A DNA stretch of 64,000 nucleotides from Pseudomonas fragi (GCF_002269505.1 NZ_NQKQ01000002.1:1-64000); one strand, 5' to 3'. Positions 33,451-42,505 are shown, counted from the stretch's first letter. The notes: generated from the letters alone by a model not told the origin. Numbers and translations: made by a program.

Positions 33451-34275
33451 GTGAGTCTCACAGTCATTGCGCAGCGTAAGAGCAGCAAAAGCTTTCAGAG
33501 ACTGGTGGTCGGTCTATTTCTGAGTACCACACTGGCTTTGTTGGCGGCGTGCTCCAGCACCCCCAAAAATGGCGTGAATGTCGTCGACCGTAACGGCGTG
33601 GCCCAGCGCCCGGCCGTGACCACCGGCCAGTACGCGGTGCGTCGCGGAGATACCTTGTTCTCGATTGCTTTTCGCTACGGCTGGGACTGGAAGGCACTGG
33701 CTGCGCGAAACAATATCGGCGCACCGTTCACCATCGTCCCGGGCCAGGTGATTCGCTTTGACGGCCGCTCCGGCTCACAGCCAGCGGGCAGCACGACGAC
33801 TGTCGTGTCATCTTCTTCGGGCAGTAAAACCACGGTTATCAAACGTTCTGCCGCCACCACAACAGCCCCGGCAGCTGTAGCACCGCTGCCGGCAGGCCCG
33901 GCTCCCAAGGGTTGGGGATGGCCTTCCAATGGAATTTTGATCGGAAAATTTTCTTCAAACGGTAGTTTGAATAAAGGTATTGATATCGCCGGCGATTTGG
34001 GACAGCCTGTTTTAGCTGCGTCTGATGGTTCGGTTGTATACGCTGGCAGTGGATTGAGGGGCTACGGCGAACTGATCATCATCAAACACAGTGATACCTA
34101 CGTCAGTGCCTACGGTCATAACCGCAGGCTTTTGGTTCGGGAGGGGCAGCAGGTCAAGGTCGGACAGACAATTGCCGAAATGGGGTCAACTGGTACAGAC
34201 CGGGTGAAACTTCACTTTGAGATTCGCCGCCAAGGTAAACCTGTAGATCCATTGCAATTCCTTCCTCGCCGTTGA
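33451..34275 (+). CDS. nlpD: LysM/M23-domain lipoprotein NlpD (LppB)
   Basis: 274 residues from a GTG start with GGGAGCGG upstream; the frame is open from 33400, but the family begins (M)SLTVIAQR. Signal peptide with lipobox LLAAC (Cys near residue 35). A LysM domain (about 62-107, YAVRRGDTLFSIAFRYGW) and a degenerate M23 domain (about 165-270) follow. The canonical zinc-ligand His residues are replaced (NKGIDIAG and VKLHFEIR instead of HxGxDI and HLHFE), so it should be a non-enzymatic amidase activator. The main rpoS promoter of pseudomonads lies within nlpD. Confidence 0.94.
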   Translation: MSLTVIAQRKSSKSFQRLVVGLFLSTTLALLAACSSTPKNGVNVVDRNGVAQRPAVTTGQYAVRRGDTLFSIAFRYGWDWKALAARNNIGAPFTIVPGQVIRFDGRSGSQPAGSTTTVVSSSSGSKTTVIKRSAATTTAPAAVAPLPAGPAPKGWGWPSNGILIGKFSSNGSLNKGIDIAGDLGQPVLAASDGSVVYAGSGLRGYGELIIIKHSDTYVSAYGHNRRLLVREGQQVKVGQTIAEMGSTGTDRVKLHFEIRRQGKPVDPLQFLPRR

Positions 34276-34381
34276 TCGGTTACCAGCCTGTTCCTGATGT
34301 GGATAAGGAACAGGCTCCAGCATTGCCAAGGATTAAGGCGAAGCTTGAGCTTGAGGTCGAACTCAACAAAGGACTATTGCA

Positions 34382-35386
<1,005 letters not shown>

Positions 35387-35404
35387 TCCGCAAGCAGCTG
35401 ACTT

Positions 35405-35431
35405 AAAACCCCGAGCTATTCGGGGTTTTTT
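35405..35431 (+). terminator. rpoS terminator
   Basis: Stem AAAACCCCGA / TCGGGGTTTT with loop GCTAT followed by TT; strong intrinsic terminator 19 bp after the rpoS stop. Confidence 0.92.
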
Positions 35432-35577
35432 GTGGGCCATGTTTTTCAACGAATAGCCGGCGGTGTTGATTGCACCTCATTCAGCCATCGTCGGTGCATC
35501 CATTTGAACGAATTGTTTATCCGGTCGGCCCTGAAATGGAATGTCACGCAGGATATGGAGTATTACCTGTGGGCTGC

Positions 35578-35595
35578 TGTAAGCCTTTACTTACT
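35578..35595 (+). promoter_or_regulatory. GacA upstream activating sequence for rsmZ
   Basis: TGTAAGCCTTTACTTACT matches the established GacA box TGTAAG-N6-CTTACA with one mismatch (last base). It lies about 170-190 bp upstream of the predicted rsmZ start, the known spacing for Gac-controlled Rsm RNAs. Confidence 0.9.
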
Positions 35596-35733
35596 TTTTG
35601 CGTAAGCCAAGGGCTTGCAAGAAAAGGGTAAATGCCTTTTTGTTGTCGCTTATATTTCTTAACTTATTGAAATTAAATGACTTTATAGTTTTCGATAAAA
35701 GTTGTGTGTAATAAAAAATCATAACTTCTGCGC

Positions 35734-35761
35734 TTGCAGCAATCCCATAAAACTCTAGTAT
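35734..35761 (+). promoter_or_regulatory. rsmZ core promoter
   Basis: TTGCAG at 35734-35739 and TAGTAT at 35756-35761 with 16-bp spacing, 6 bp before the predicted RNA start. With the GacA box this forms a sigma-70 promoter needing activator help. Confidence 0.65.
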
Positions 35762-35767
35762 TTGAAC

Positions 35768-35900
35768 TGTATCGACGGATTGATACAGCGCTCACGGAAG
35801 AACGCAAACGGACATCGCGGGAAGCGATTCATCAGGATGATGAGAAGGAACAAAAGGGACTAGGGAAAAATGTGGGCGGGTCAAACCGCCCCTTTTTTTT
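35768..35900 (+). ncRNA. rsmZ: RsmZ small regulatory RNA
   Basis: About 133 nt. A Gac-controlled sRNA that sequesters the translational repressors RsmA/RsmE through GGA motifs. Eight GGA triplets are seen (near 35777, 35796, 35810, 35820, 35835, 35847, 35857, 35864), several in the ACGGA/AAGGA context. The first hairpin TGTATC/GATACA exposes GACGGA in its loop, as in known RsmZ. The 3' end is an intrinsic terminator GGGCGG/CCGCCC followed by eight T. It resembles RsmZ of P. fluorescens in sequence (GCGATTCATCAGGA segment) and in location after rpoS. Confidence 0.93.
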
Positions 35901-35942
35901 GCCTTCAAAAAGGCCCCGGGCAGTAATATTCAAACGAATATA

Positions 35943-35979
35943 GCAAAACGCCCGAGGCCAATGGCCGCGGGCGTTTTGC
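35943..35979. terminator. Bidirectional terminator between rsmZ and xenB
   Basis: Near-perfect inverted repeat GCAAAACGCCCG-A-GGCC / GGCC-G-CGGGCGTTTTGC with an AAT loop. T-runs exist on both strands, so it can end transcription from xenB (minus) and back up the rsmZ terminator (plus). Confidence 0.85.
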
Positions 35980-36012
35980 ATTGAGCAACAGGCAAGCCTG
36001 ATTGTTCAGTCC

Positions 36013-37062
36013 TTACAGCACCGGATAGTCGATGTAGCCTACCGGGCCATTGCTGTAGAAGGTTTCCGGGTGCGCTTCATTGAGCGGTGCATCGGCCTTC
36101 AAACGTGCAGGCAGGTCAGGGTTGGCAATAAAAGGCACGCCAAATGCAACGGCATCCGCCTTGCCCGCTGCCAGCCAGGCATTGGCGCTGTCCTTGGTGA
36201 AGCTCTCGTTGACGATGTACGGGCCGCCGAAGGCTTGCTTGAGCTGCGGGCCGAGGCTGTCTGCAGCTTCATGCTCGCGTGCACAGATGTAGGCAATGCC
36301 ACGCTTGCCCAGCTCGCGGGCGACATAACCGAAGGTTTCAGCCAGATTTTCATCACCCATGTCATGCAGATCGGCCCGTGGCGACAAATGCACGCCAACC
36401 CGGCCAGCGCCCCAGACTTCAATCGCGGCGTCGGTGACTTCCAGCAACAGGCGTGCGCGGTTCTCTACGCTGCCACCGTACTGGTCGGTACGCTTGTTGG
36501 TGCTGCTTTGCAGGAACTGGTCGAGCAGGTAACCATTCGCGCCATGAATCTCGACGCCGTCAAAACCGGCGGCCTTGGCGTTCTCGGCACCTGTGCGGTA
36601 GGCCTCGACAATATCGGCGATCTCGGCAGTTTCAAGTGCGCGGGGTACCGGGAAATCAACCTTGGGGCGTACCAGGCTGACATGGCCCTTGGCGGCAATG
36701 GCGCTAGGGGCAACCGGCGTTTCGCCGTTCAGGTACATCGGGTGCGAGATGCGGCCTACGTGCCACAACTGCAAGGCGATCCGGCCACCGGCCGCGTGTA
36801 CGGCCTTGGTGATGTTGGTCCAGCCGCGTACCTGATCGTCGGCCCAGATGCCCGGGGTGTCAGGGTAGCCGACGCCCATTGGCGTGACCGACGTTGCCTC
36901 GCTCAGGATCAGGCCGGCAGAAGCGCGTTGAACGTAATATTCAGCCATCAGGGCGTTGGGTACACGACCTTCGCTGGCGCGGCAGCGGGTCAGCGGAGCC
37001 ATGATGATGCGGTTGGGCAGCTCGAGGTCGCCCAGCTTGATCGGATCGAAAATCGTCGTCAT
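36013..37062 (-). CDS. xenB: Old Yellow Enzyme family xenobiotic reductase XenB
   Basis: 349 residues, FMN TIM barrel. NAD(P)H-dependent reductase of nitroesters, nitroaromatics and enones; physiological role probably electrophile detoxification. Motifs: LPNRIIMAPLTRCRA (FMN Thr), LQLWHVGRISHP (His), GFDGVEIHGANGYLLDQFL (His/Asn and active-site loop) and NKRTDQYGGSVENR. Length equals that described for Pseudomonas XenB. The ribosome site AGAGGG precedes the ATG. Last gene of the pyeR-pyeM-xenB operon, an arrangement known in P. aeruginosa (PA4354-PA4356). Confidence 0.94.
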   Translation of the reverse strand: MTTIFDPIKLGDLELPNRIIMAPLTRCRASEGRVPNALMAEYYVQRASAGLILSEATSVTPMGVGYPDTPGIWADDQVRGWTNITKAVHAAGGRIALQLWHVGRISHPMYLNGETPVAPSAIAAKGHVSLVRPKVDFPVPRALETAEIADIVEAYRTGAENAKAAGFDGVEIHGANGYLLDQFLQSSTNKRTDQYGGSVENRARLLLEVTDAAIEVWGAGRVGVHLSPRADLHDMGDENLAETFGYVARELGKRGIAYICAREHEAADSLGPQLKQAFGGPYIVNESFTKDSANAWLAAGKADAVAFGVPFIANPDLPARLKADAPLNEAHPETFYSNGPVGYIDYPVL

Positions 37063-37082
37063 GTATGCAGCCCTCTAAAGGA

Positions 37083-38249
37083 TCAGTTAGTAGCAGTGGC
37101 CAGCTCGGAATTACCGTTCTGGCGGAAAGTAATCAGCGTCACCAGCAGGGCCAGTATTGCCAGCGCAGCGGCGGCCAGTGGCACGCTGGTGAGACCGAAG
37201 CCGTGGGCGATGACACTGCCGCCAACCCAGGCGCCGAGTGCATTGCCGACGTTGAATGCGCCGATATTCAGGGTCGAAACCAGGTTCGGTGCAGCCTTGC
37301 CAAAGGTCACGACATTGATTTGCAGCGCCGGTACGGCGGCAAACGAGGCGGCGGCCCAGAGGAACAGGGTGATTTCGGTAGGGATCACCGCGACGCTGGT
37401 CCAGGTCAGTACGGTGGACATCACGGCCATGGCGATAAACACACCGATCAGCGTTGCGGCCAGGCGTTTGTCGGCCAGCTTGCCGCCGATGATATTGCCC
37501 ACGGTCAGGCCAAGGCCGATCAGCAGCAAGGTCCAGGTCACGCCGGTAGGCGATACGCCGGTGACATCACCGAGCAGAGGTGCCACATAGGTAAACAGGG
37601 TGAACATCGATGCCGAAAACAGCGCGGTCATGCTCAACGAAAGCCAGATGCCAGCACCCTTGAGGGCTGCCAGTTCGGCGCGCATGTCGAGTTTTTCCTC
37701 GTCACGCTTGGCTGGCAGAAAGCGGATCAGGCCGATCAATGCCACCACACCAATCACGGTGACGGCGAAAAACGTCGAGCGCCAACCTGCGGCCTGGCCC
37801 AGAGCGGTGCCCAGGGGGACGCCCAGTACGTTGGCCAGGGTCAGGCCGGTAAACATCAGAGCCACGGCAGATGCGCGCTTGTTGGCAGGCACCAGACCTG
37901 CAGCCACAACCGAACCAATACCGAAGAACGCACCGTGACACAGGGCAGTGACAACGCGGGCAAACATCAGCACGTTGTAATCACTGGCCAGGGCACAGAG
38001 CAGGTTGCCGATGATGAAAATCACCATTAACGCTACCAGGGCGGCCTTGCGCGGCAGCTTGGCCGTGGCCAGTGCCATGAACGGCGCACCGATGGCCACG
38101 CCCAGCGCGTAACCGGTCACCAGCCAGCCGGCACCGGGGATGGACACACCCAGGTCGGTCGCGACATCGGGCAGCAAGCCCATGATCACGAACTCGGTGG
38201 TCCCGATGGCGAAAGCGCTGAGCGCCAGAATGAGTAGCGAGAGTGGCAT
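37083..38249 (-). CDS. pyeM: MFS transporter of the pyeM/AraJ type (DHA1 family)
   Basis: 388 residues, about twelve membrane helices. Begins MPLSLLILALSAFAIGTTEFVIMGLLPDVA, typical of sugar-efflux/AraJ-like exporters; the signature between helices 2 and 3 is LATAKLPRKAAL. Lies 20 bp upstream of xenB and 11 bp downstream of the ArsR-type gene, so all three are co-transcribed. By analogy with PyeM of P. aeruginosa it exports an unidentified small compound. Confidence 0.88.
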   Translation of the reverse strand: MPLSLLILALSAFAIGTTEFVIMGLLPDVATDLGVSIPGAGWLVTGYALGVAIGAPFMALATAKLPRKAALVALMVIFIIGNLLCALASDYNVLMFARVVTALCHGAFFGIGSVVAAGLVPANKRASAVALMFTGLTLANVLGVPLGTALGQAAGWRSTFFAVTVIGVVALIGLIRFLPAKRDEEKLDMRAELAALKGAGIWLSLSMTALFSASMFTLFTYVAPLLGDVTGVSPTGVTWTLLLIGLGLTVGNIIGGKLADKRLAATLIGVFIAMAVMSTVLTWTSVAVIPTEITLFLWAAASFAAVPALQINVVTFGKAAPNLVSTLNIGAFNVGNALGAWVGGSVIAHGFGLTSVPLAAAALAILALLVTLITFRQNGNSELATATN

Positions 38250-38260
38250 GGAAGTCCTTG

Positions 38261-38563
38261 TTAAAGCTCTTGGCTGATTTTTTCGAGGAAGACCTTGATG
38301 GTTTCCTCATTACGTTTGAAGAAGTGCCACTGGCCGTGCTTTTGGCTGGTAATAAGGCCTGCTCGCTGCAGCGTTGCCAGGTGGGCTGAGACCGTTGACT
38401 GCGACAGGCCGCAGAGTTGATCAAACTGCCCTGCGCACACGCCATGTTCGGTGGAGTGGATCTGGTCAGGGAACGACGCATCAGGGTTTTTCAGAGCGTT
38501 GAGAATTTCTCGGCGTACTGGGTGTGCCAGGGCTTTTATTATTTCGTCGAGGTCGATAGGCAT
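38261..38563 (-). CDS. pyeR: ArsR-family repressor PyeR
   Basis: 100 residues from the ATG at 38563 (MPIDLDEIIKALAHPVRREI); a TTG start at 38587 is open but would run into the operator. Winged HTH with recognition helix LSQSTVSAHLATLQRAGLI near residue 55. Two Cys residues (GVCAGQFDQLC, about 42 and 49) lie just before it; there is no classical arsenic CxC site, as in the non-classical PyeR group. It probably represses its own operon through the palindromes upstream. The sensed signal is unknown. Confidence 0.88.
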   Translation of the reverse strand: MPIDLDEIIKALAHPVRREILNALKNPDASFPDQIHSTEHGVCAGQFDQLCGLSQSTVSAHLATLQRAGLITSQKHGQWHFFKRNEETIKVFLEKISQEL

Positions 38564-38589
38564 GGTGGTCGTGCTCAGTGGGTACAACG

Positions 38590-38690
38590 TTATATCGCGA
38601 TGAGGCGAACTTTAAATCGTAATATCGCGATATACAAATATGATTTTGATCTTAGATCTGCTCAAATCGATATATCGGGTTATAACGATA
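38590..38690. promoter_or_regulatory. Clustered ATATCGCGATAT operators between pyeR and acpH
   Basis: A perfect 12-bp palindrome ATATCGCGATAT lies at 38622-38633. A partial copy (TATATCGCGATG) is at 38591-38602, CGATATATCG at 38668-38677, and AACGATATT follows at 38683-38691. The A+T-rich gap contains the divergent promoters of pyeR and acpH. Palindromes of this size are typical ArsR dimer sites, so PyeR binding is inferred. Confidence 0.7.
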
Positions 38691-38717
38691 TTGGTGTGGC
38701 AGTGCTAAACTGCGCCG

Positions 38718-39305
38718 ATGAATTATCTCGCACATCTGCACCTGGGCGGACAACGCCCGGAAGAAATGCTGGGCAGCCTTTACGGCGATTTCGTCAAAGG
38801 GCGGCTGCACGGCCAATACAGCCCTGATATTGAACACGGTATTGCGCTGCACCGCAGCATTGATGTCTTTACTGACAACCACCCCTTGGTTGATCAGTCG
38901 TTGTCGCGCTTTGCCCATACTCGCCGGCGCTATGCTGGCATTGTCCTGGACGTGTTTTTCGACCATTGCCTGGCGCGGGATTGGGTGCAGTATGCCGAAG
39001 GGCCTCTGGAGCGTTTTACGTCGGACTTTTACCGGGTGCTGGTGGCCGAGCAGGAGCTGCCACGGCGTCTTGCCACTATTGCGCCGCATATGGCGGCGCA
39101 TGACTGGTTGGGTTCGTACCGGGATTTTGCCGTACTGGAGCAAGTGTTCAACGGTATCGCCCGGCGCTTGTCGCGCCCCGAGGAACTGGCCGGAGCGATG
39201 CGGGATTTAAAGGCATTGTATGAACCGCTGAGTGAGGATTTTAGGGCGTTTTATCCGCAGTTGCAGGTGTATGCGGCGGGTTGTTACCGGAAGGGATATC
39301 TGTAG
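38718..39305 (+). CDS. acpH: Acyl carrier protein phosphodiesterase
   Basis: 195 residues. Removes the 4'-phosphopantetheine group from holo-ACP; HD-like metal enzyme. The N-terminus MNYLAHLHLGGQRPEEMLGSLYGDFVKGRL and ALHRSIDVFTDNHPLV plus VLDVFFDHCLARDW hold the conserved His/Asp residues. Monocistronic, divergent from pyeR, and followed by a REP-like element. No close ribosome site is obvious, but the start is the family start. Confidence 0.93.
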   Translation: MNYLAHLHLGGQRPEEMLGSLYGDFVKGRLHGQYSPDIEHGIALHRSIDVFTDNHPLVDQSLSRFAHTRRRYAGIVLDVFFDHCLARDWVQYAEGPLERFTSDFYRVLVAEQELPRRLATIAPHMAAHDWLGSYRDFAVLEQVFNGIARRLSRPEELAGAMRDLKALYEPLSEDFRAFYPQLQVYAAGCYRKGYL

Positions 39306-39334
39306 CAGCCTTCGCTTCTCGGCAACTGCTACAG
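39301..39334. repeat. Short REP-like hairpin after acpH
   Basis: TGTAGCAG at 39301-39308 and CTGCTACA at 39327-39334 are perfect reverse complements that bracket CCTTCGCTTCTCGGCAA. A diverged single member of the GTAGCxGCTGCCGAGG family; it may end acpH transcription. Confidence 0.6.
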
Positions 39335-39429
39335 AAATTATAAGCTCACTTTTTTCGGGATTTTTCGTACAGGCTTGTCAATTGCTGTGTGACGGTTGCG
39401 GCCTGCTTGATCTTGTTTGTTTAACTGAT

Positions 39430-39746
39430 ACGTTGAGTACATATCCGGCATTTGTGTCTAACTGAGACTATGGTTTCGACCTTACGTCGAGTCCCTTTTG
39501 GAAGGACCCAAAAGGAACCAAAAGGTCCTCGCCCCATCGTACGGCCTTCGCTGCGCTCAGGTTCCCTCGCTCCGGTCCTGCTCCGTGGGCACGCCGCCAC
39601 GGGCCATCCATGGCCCATCGCGGCTCTCCCGGCATCCATGCCGGTCGACCCACTCCACAGAACCTCCTCTCGGCCTCCCGGGAGGGCTGGCAGATCAAAA
39701 ACACTGCGCCCCGAGGCGGCCGACCGGCCGGCCTGTTCGGTTCGCG
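39430..39746 (-). repeat. Long dispersed repeat, copy 2 (minus orientation)
   Basis: Reverse complement of the sequence at 40385-40700 and of 1-240, with very high identity through the CTGCGCTCAGGTTCCCTCGC block, the GGGCCATCCATGGCCC core (about 39602-39617) and a GGCCGACCGGCCGGCC end (about 39719-39734). The other end is ACATATCCGGCATTTGTG (39440-39457). With copy 3 it forms a large inverted repeat with about 640 bp between. Short open frames in it are considered spurious. Confidence 0.8.
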
Positions 39747-39793
39747 TGTACTGCGCAATCTCTGTAGATACTCTGTTGCAGGTCAAGCCCTAT

Positions 39794-39846
39794 TGTGGGA
39801 GCGAGCCTGCTCGCGAACGACCTTCGCGAGCAGGCTCGCTCCCACA
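39794..39846. repeat. REP palindrome pair (GTGGGAGCGAGCCTGCTCGCGA type)
   Basis: A 24-nt arm (39794-39817) and its perfect reverse complement (39823-39846) separated by 5 nt, able to form a very stable hairpin. Same family as 29288-29376. Confidence 0.92.
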
Positions 39847-39858
39847 GTTGCAGTGTTC

Positions 39859-40022
39859 CTGTAGCAGCTGCCGAGGAACGAAGGCTGCGTTCGGCGACGA
39901 AGTCGTCGCAAAATCAGGCAATGCGTTGTGTCAGTTGAACCAGGTTCTCAAGGTTTACGACTGCTGCGGCGCAGTGGCGCACCAAACCGATCGCAGCCTT
40001 CGTTCCTCGGCAGCGGCTACAG
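39859..40022. repeat. Second REP family, inverted pair with 102-bp spacer
   Basis: Arm CTGTAGCAGCTGCCGAGG... at 39859-39889 (31 nt) and its reverse complement at 39992-40022 differ at a single position. Related to the element at 27021-27124. A further single copy lies at 40341-40371. The spacer and the rest of 40023-40340 show no gene. Confidence 0.88.
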
Positions 40023-40384
40023 AGACTGCCAGCTCACGTTTTTTCAAGATTTTTCGCACAGGTTTGCCAATTGCTGGGGCGAGGGGACGACGCTTATAGT
40101 CGGTGTTCGCCGATAAGGCGGCCGGGTTTGGCGACTTGGAACATTTTCAGAAATATGTGCAATTGCTATATAAGACAGAGCGTGTATTTATACGCGCTGT
40201 GCTTTAGGGCAACTGTTTCGGAGCAATTGCTGCGTGATGGGTGTGATTTGCTGGATGTGCTGGGCTGGCGGTTGCGGCCTGTTTGATAGCGTTTTTATAA
40301 CTGATGCATTGAGCACATATCCGATATTCGCGTTAAAAATCGCAGCCTCGTTCCTTCGGCAGCGACTACAGGATTGAGCATAAT

Positions 40385-40711
40385 TGCGCCAAACAGGCCG
40401 GCCGGTCGGCCGCCTCGGCGTAGTGCTTTTGATCTGCCTGCCCTCCCGGGAGGCCGAGTGGAGGTTCTGCGCAGTGGGTCGACCGGCATGGATGCCGGGA
40501 GAGCCGCGATGGGCCATGGATGGCCCGTGGCGGCGTGCCCACGGAGCAGAGCCTGCGCGAGGGAACCTGAGCGCAGCGAAGGCCGTACGATGGGGCGAGG
40601 ACTTTTTGGTTCCTTTTTGGTCCTTCAAAAAGGGACTCGCTGTAAGAGCGAAACCAATATTTCAGTTAGACACAAATGCCGGATATGTACGCGGTGGGTC
40701 AGTTGTTTAAC
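40385..40711 (+). repeat. Long dispersed repeat, copy 3 (plus orientation)
   Basis: Same unit as copy 1 and, inverted, copy 2: GGCCGGCCGGTCGGCC (about 40398-40413), CTCCCGGGAG, GTCGACCGGCATGGATGCCG, the GGGCCATGGATGGCCC core (about 40512-40527), CTGAGCGCAGCGAAGG, the TTTTTGG tract, GCTGTAAGAGCGAAACCA and GTTAGACACAAATGCC. It ends 12 bp before the olsA stop codon, so it may also carry the olsA terminator. Confidence 0.8.
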
Positions 40712-40723
40712 GACGCTCCCGGC

Positions 40724-41515
40724 TCAAATCATCGCCCCCACTCTCTCCGGCAACGGATCTGTTTGTGTGACTGGCGCCGTCACCACCCGTCGTATCGCTT
40801 CCTGCGCTCTGAACGCCAGCACGGCACGTTCTTGCGCCTGGCTGGCAATGGGCTCCAGCAGATGGATCTCGACATCGCCCTGTTCATGGCTAAACAGTCG
40901 CAACAGATGCGACAGCAAATCGTCATCCCCAACAAACGGTGCTATCGCATCGACCTCGCCATTGCGCAAATAGCGGATAGCCACCGGTTGCAGCGGCATA
41001 CGGCTGTCGATCGCCGCCGACAACAACCGCCCATGAAAGGTACGCACCGAGCTCCCGTCAGTGGTAGTACCTTCAGGAAACATCAGCAAGGGCAGTGGCT
41101 GTTGCAGGTGTCGGGTCATTTGCTCGCGGATCAACTGGCTGTCTCCAGCTCCCCGGCGGATAAACAAACTGCCAGCCTTGGCTGCCAACCATCCGGCCAC
41201 TGGCCAGCCGCGCACCTCGGACTTGGACAAAAACGACAGCGGGGTCAGTTGCCCGAGCAGCGCAATGTCGGTCCAGGACACGTGATTGCTCACCCACAAC
41301 ATCGGTGTTGCCGGGAGTTCCCCGACCACGGTGACGCGAAAGGGCAGGGCATTGCTCAGGCGGGTCATGAAAAACTGCGACCAGCGCTGGCGGCGGCCCA
41401 TCGTGCTGTTCAGGCCCAGGCGCTCCAGCAGCCCGAACATACCCGCCATGCCCAACCCCAGACTGACCACCCCGAGCACCCGTGCCACCCGGGCATACCG
41501 GCGCAAGCGGCGCAT
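40724..41515 (-). CDS. olsA: 1-acyl-glycerol-type acyltransferase, ornithine lipid synthesis (OlsA)
   Basis: 263 residues, PlsC-like. O-acylates lyso-ornithine lipid to ornithine lipid. N-terminal membrane helix (VVSLGLGMAGMFGLLE); the acyltransferase HX4D box is in SNHVSWTDIALLG near residue 85 and the second box is FPEGTTTDGSSV near 155. The start overlaps the olsB stop (ATGTGATG context), and the pair order olsB-olsA is the known operon. An alternative in-frame start at 41554 lies inside olsB. Some paralogues act on lysophosphatidic acid; the context favours OlsA. Confidence 0.88.
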   Translation of the reverse strand: MRRLRRYARVARVLGVVSLGLGMAGMFGLLERLGLNSTMGRRQRWSQFFMTRLSNALPFRVTVVGELPATPMLWVSNHVSWTDIALLGQLTPLSFLSKSEVRGWPVAGWLAAKAGSLFIRRGAGDSQLIREQMTRHLQQPLPLLMFPEGTTTDGSSVRTFHGRLLSAAIDSRMPLQPVAIRYLRNGEVDAIAPFVGDDDLLSHLLRLFSHEQGDVEIHLLEPIASQAQERAVLAFRAQEAIRRVVTAPVTQTDPLPERVGAMI

Positions 41516-42270
41516 CACATGGCCGCCTTGAAGTGGCGGGCATAACGCGGGCACAGTTCATCGCGCTTGAGCAGGATAAATACGTCGGCCACCTGAAAGT
41601 CTTCATCCCAGCAGGGCTCGCCGCAAATCCTCGCGCCCAGGCGCATATAAGCCTTGAGCAGCGGCGGCATTTCAGTGATGACGTTGGCAGGCACTTCCTG
41701 TGCCGGCAGCGGGTTTTTCGGTTCGGCACGTAAATGTTCCGTACACAAGTAACGCTCGCGCAAGCGCTGCATGATCGCCCGGGCCTGAATGCCACCGTCC
41801 TGCATCGGGATGCTGGCGCAGCCCATCAGGTAGCGATAATTGCCCTGGTTGAGGACTTCGGCCAGTTCGCCCCAAAGCACGGCGATGGTGCCGCCATTGC
41901 GGTAGGCCGGGTCGACGCAGGTGCGGCCGATTTCAAGCACCGGCCCCTGCAGATTGGCCAGTCCGTGAAGGTTGAATTCTTCTTCGCTGTAGAAGTGGCC
42001 GATACGCTGCGCCGCGCTGTGATCCAGCAAACGGGTGGTGGCTACCAGTTGGCCGCTATTGAGATCGCGAACCCCGATATGTTCGCAATAAGCGTCATAG
42101 CCGTCTTCGTCCAGCCCGTGTTCGGTGCTTTTGAGTTTGGCTTTCAATTCGCCGCTGAACACACGAAAACGCAAGGCTTGGGCCTCACGCAATGCTGCGG
42201 GGCCGAGCAAACGCTCAGCGTGCAAGCGGCGTTCTGGAGCGGTGTCGCGGATACGGGCGATCTGGGACAT
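41515..42270 (-). CDS. olsB: L-ornithine N(alpha)-acyltransferase (OlsB)
   Basis: 251 residues, GNAT-like hemolysin-associated fold. Transfers a 3-hydroxyacyl group from ACP to ornithine, the first step of the phosphorus-free membrane lipid pathway. Motifs: [49 protein letters not shown] and [17 protein letters not shown] use the ATG at 42270 (MSQIARIRD); the frame is open upstream to 42363 without a good ribosome site. A possible weak Pho box lies upstream. Confidence 0.9.
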   Translation of the reverse strand: MSQIARIRDTAPERRLHAERLLGPAALREAQALRFRVFSGELKAKLKSTEHGLDEDGYDAYCEHIGVRDLNSGQLVATTRLLDHSAAQRIGHFYSEEEFNLHGLANLQGPVLEIGRTCVDPAYRNGGTIAVLWGELAEVLNQGNYRYLMGCASIPMQDGGIQARAIMQRLRERYLCTEHLRAEPKNPLPAQEVPANVITEMPPLLKAYMRLGARICGEPCWDEDFQVADVFILLKRDELCPRYARHFKAAM

Positions 42271-42375
42271 TGCGAATCTCCGTGCAGGCACTGTGCCCGC
42301 TCTGGGTTTCTGCCAATCGACTGAGGTGTGCAACTTCAGGCTAGGCAGGTGCAATGTCATCACTGTGACGTTTAG

Positions 42376-42393
42376 ATGATGCTTGTATGACAG
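42376..42393 (-). promoter_or_regulatory. Possible weak Pho box upstream of olsB
   Basis: On the minus strand CTGTCAT-ACAA-GCATCAT has the 7-4-7 spacing of a PhoB site; the first half is perfect and the second matches at four of seven positions. Ornithine lipid genes are PhoB-induced in other bacteria, which makes it plausible but unproven. Confidence 0.3.
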
Positions 42394-42505
42394 GCTGGGC
42401 AGGAACTGTCGGTGGCGCCTGGCGTCCTAAGAGGGTGAAAAAAGTCCTGCCAAAACCGCTCGCCGGGTTTACTGTTCACCCACGTTTATTGGTTGATGAG
42501 TTTTT

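Noticed and set aside
35734..35943. 69-codon open frame over the rsmZ region
   Set aside because: Coincides with RsmZ and its terminator; no ribosome site and low-quality peptide.
36070..37590. Plus-strand open frame opposite xenB and pyeM
   Set aside because: Antisense to two genes with clear family motifs.
39452..40099. Open frames in the long repeats here and at 40374-40973 and 257-879
   Set aside because: Several phases are open in every copy, they extend into unrelated flanks, and no conserved start exists; treated as non-coding repeat.
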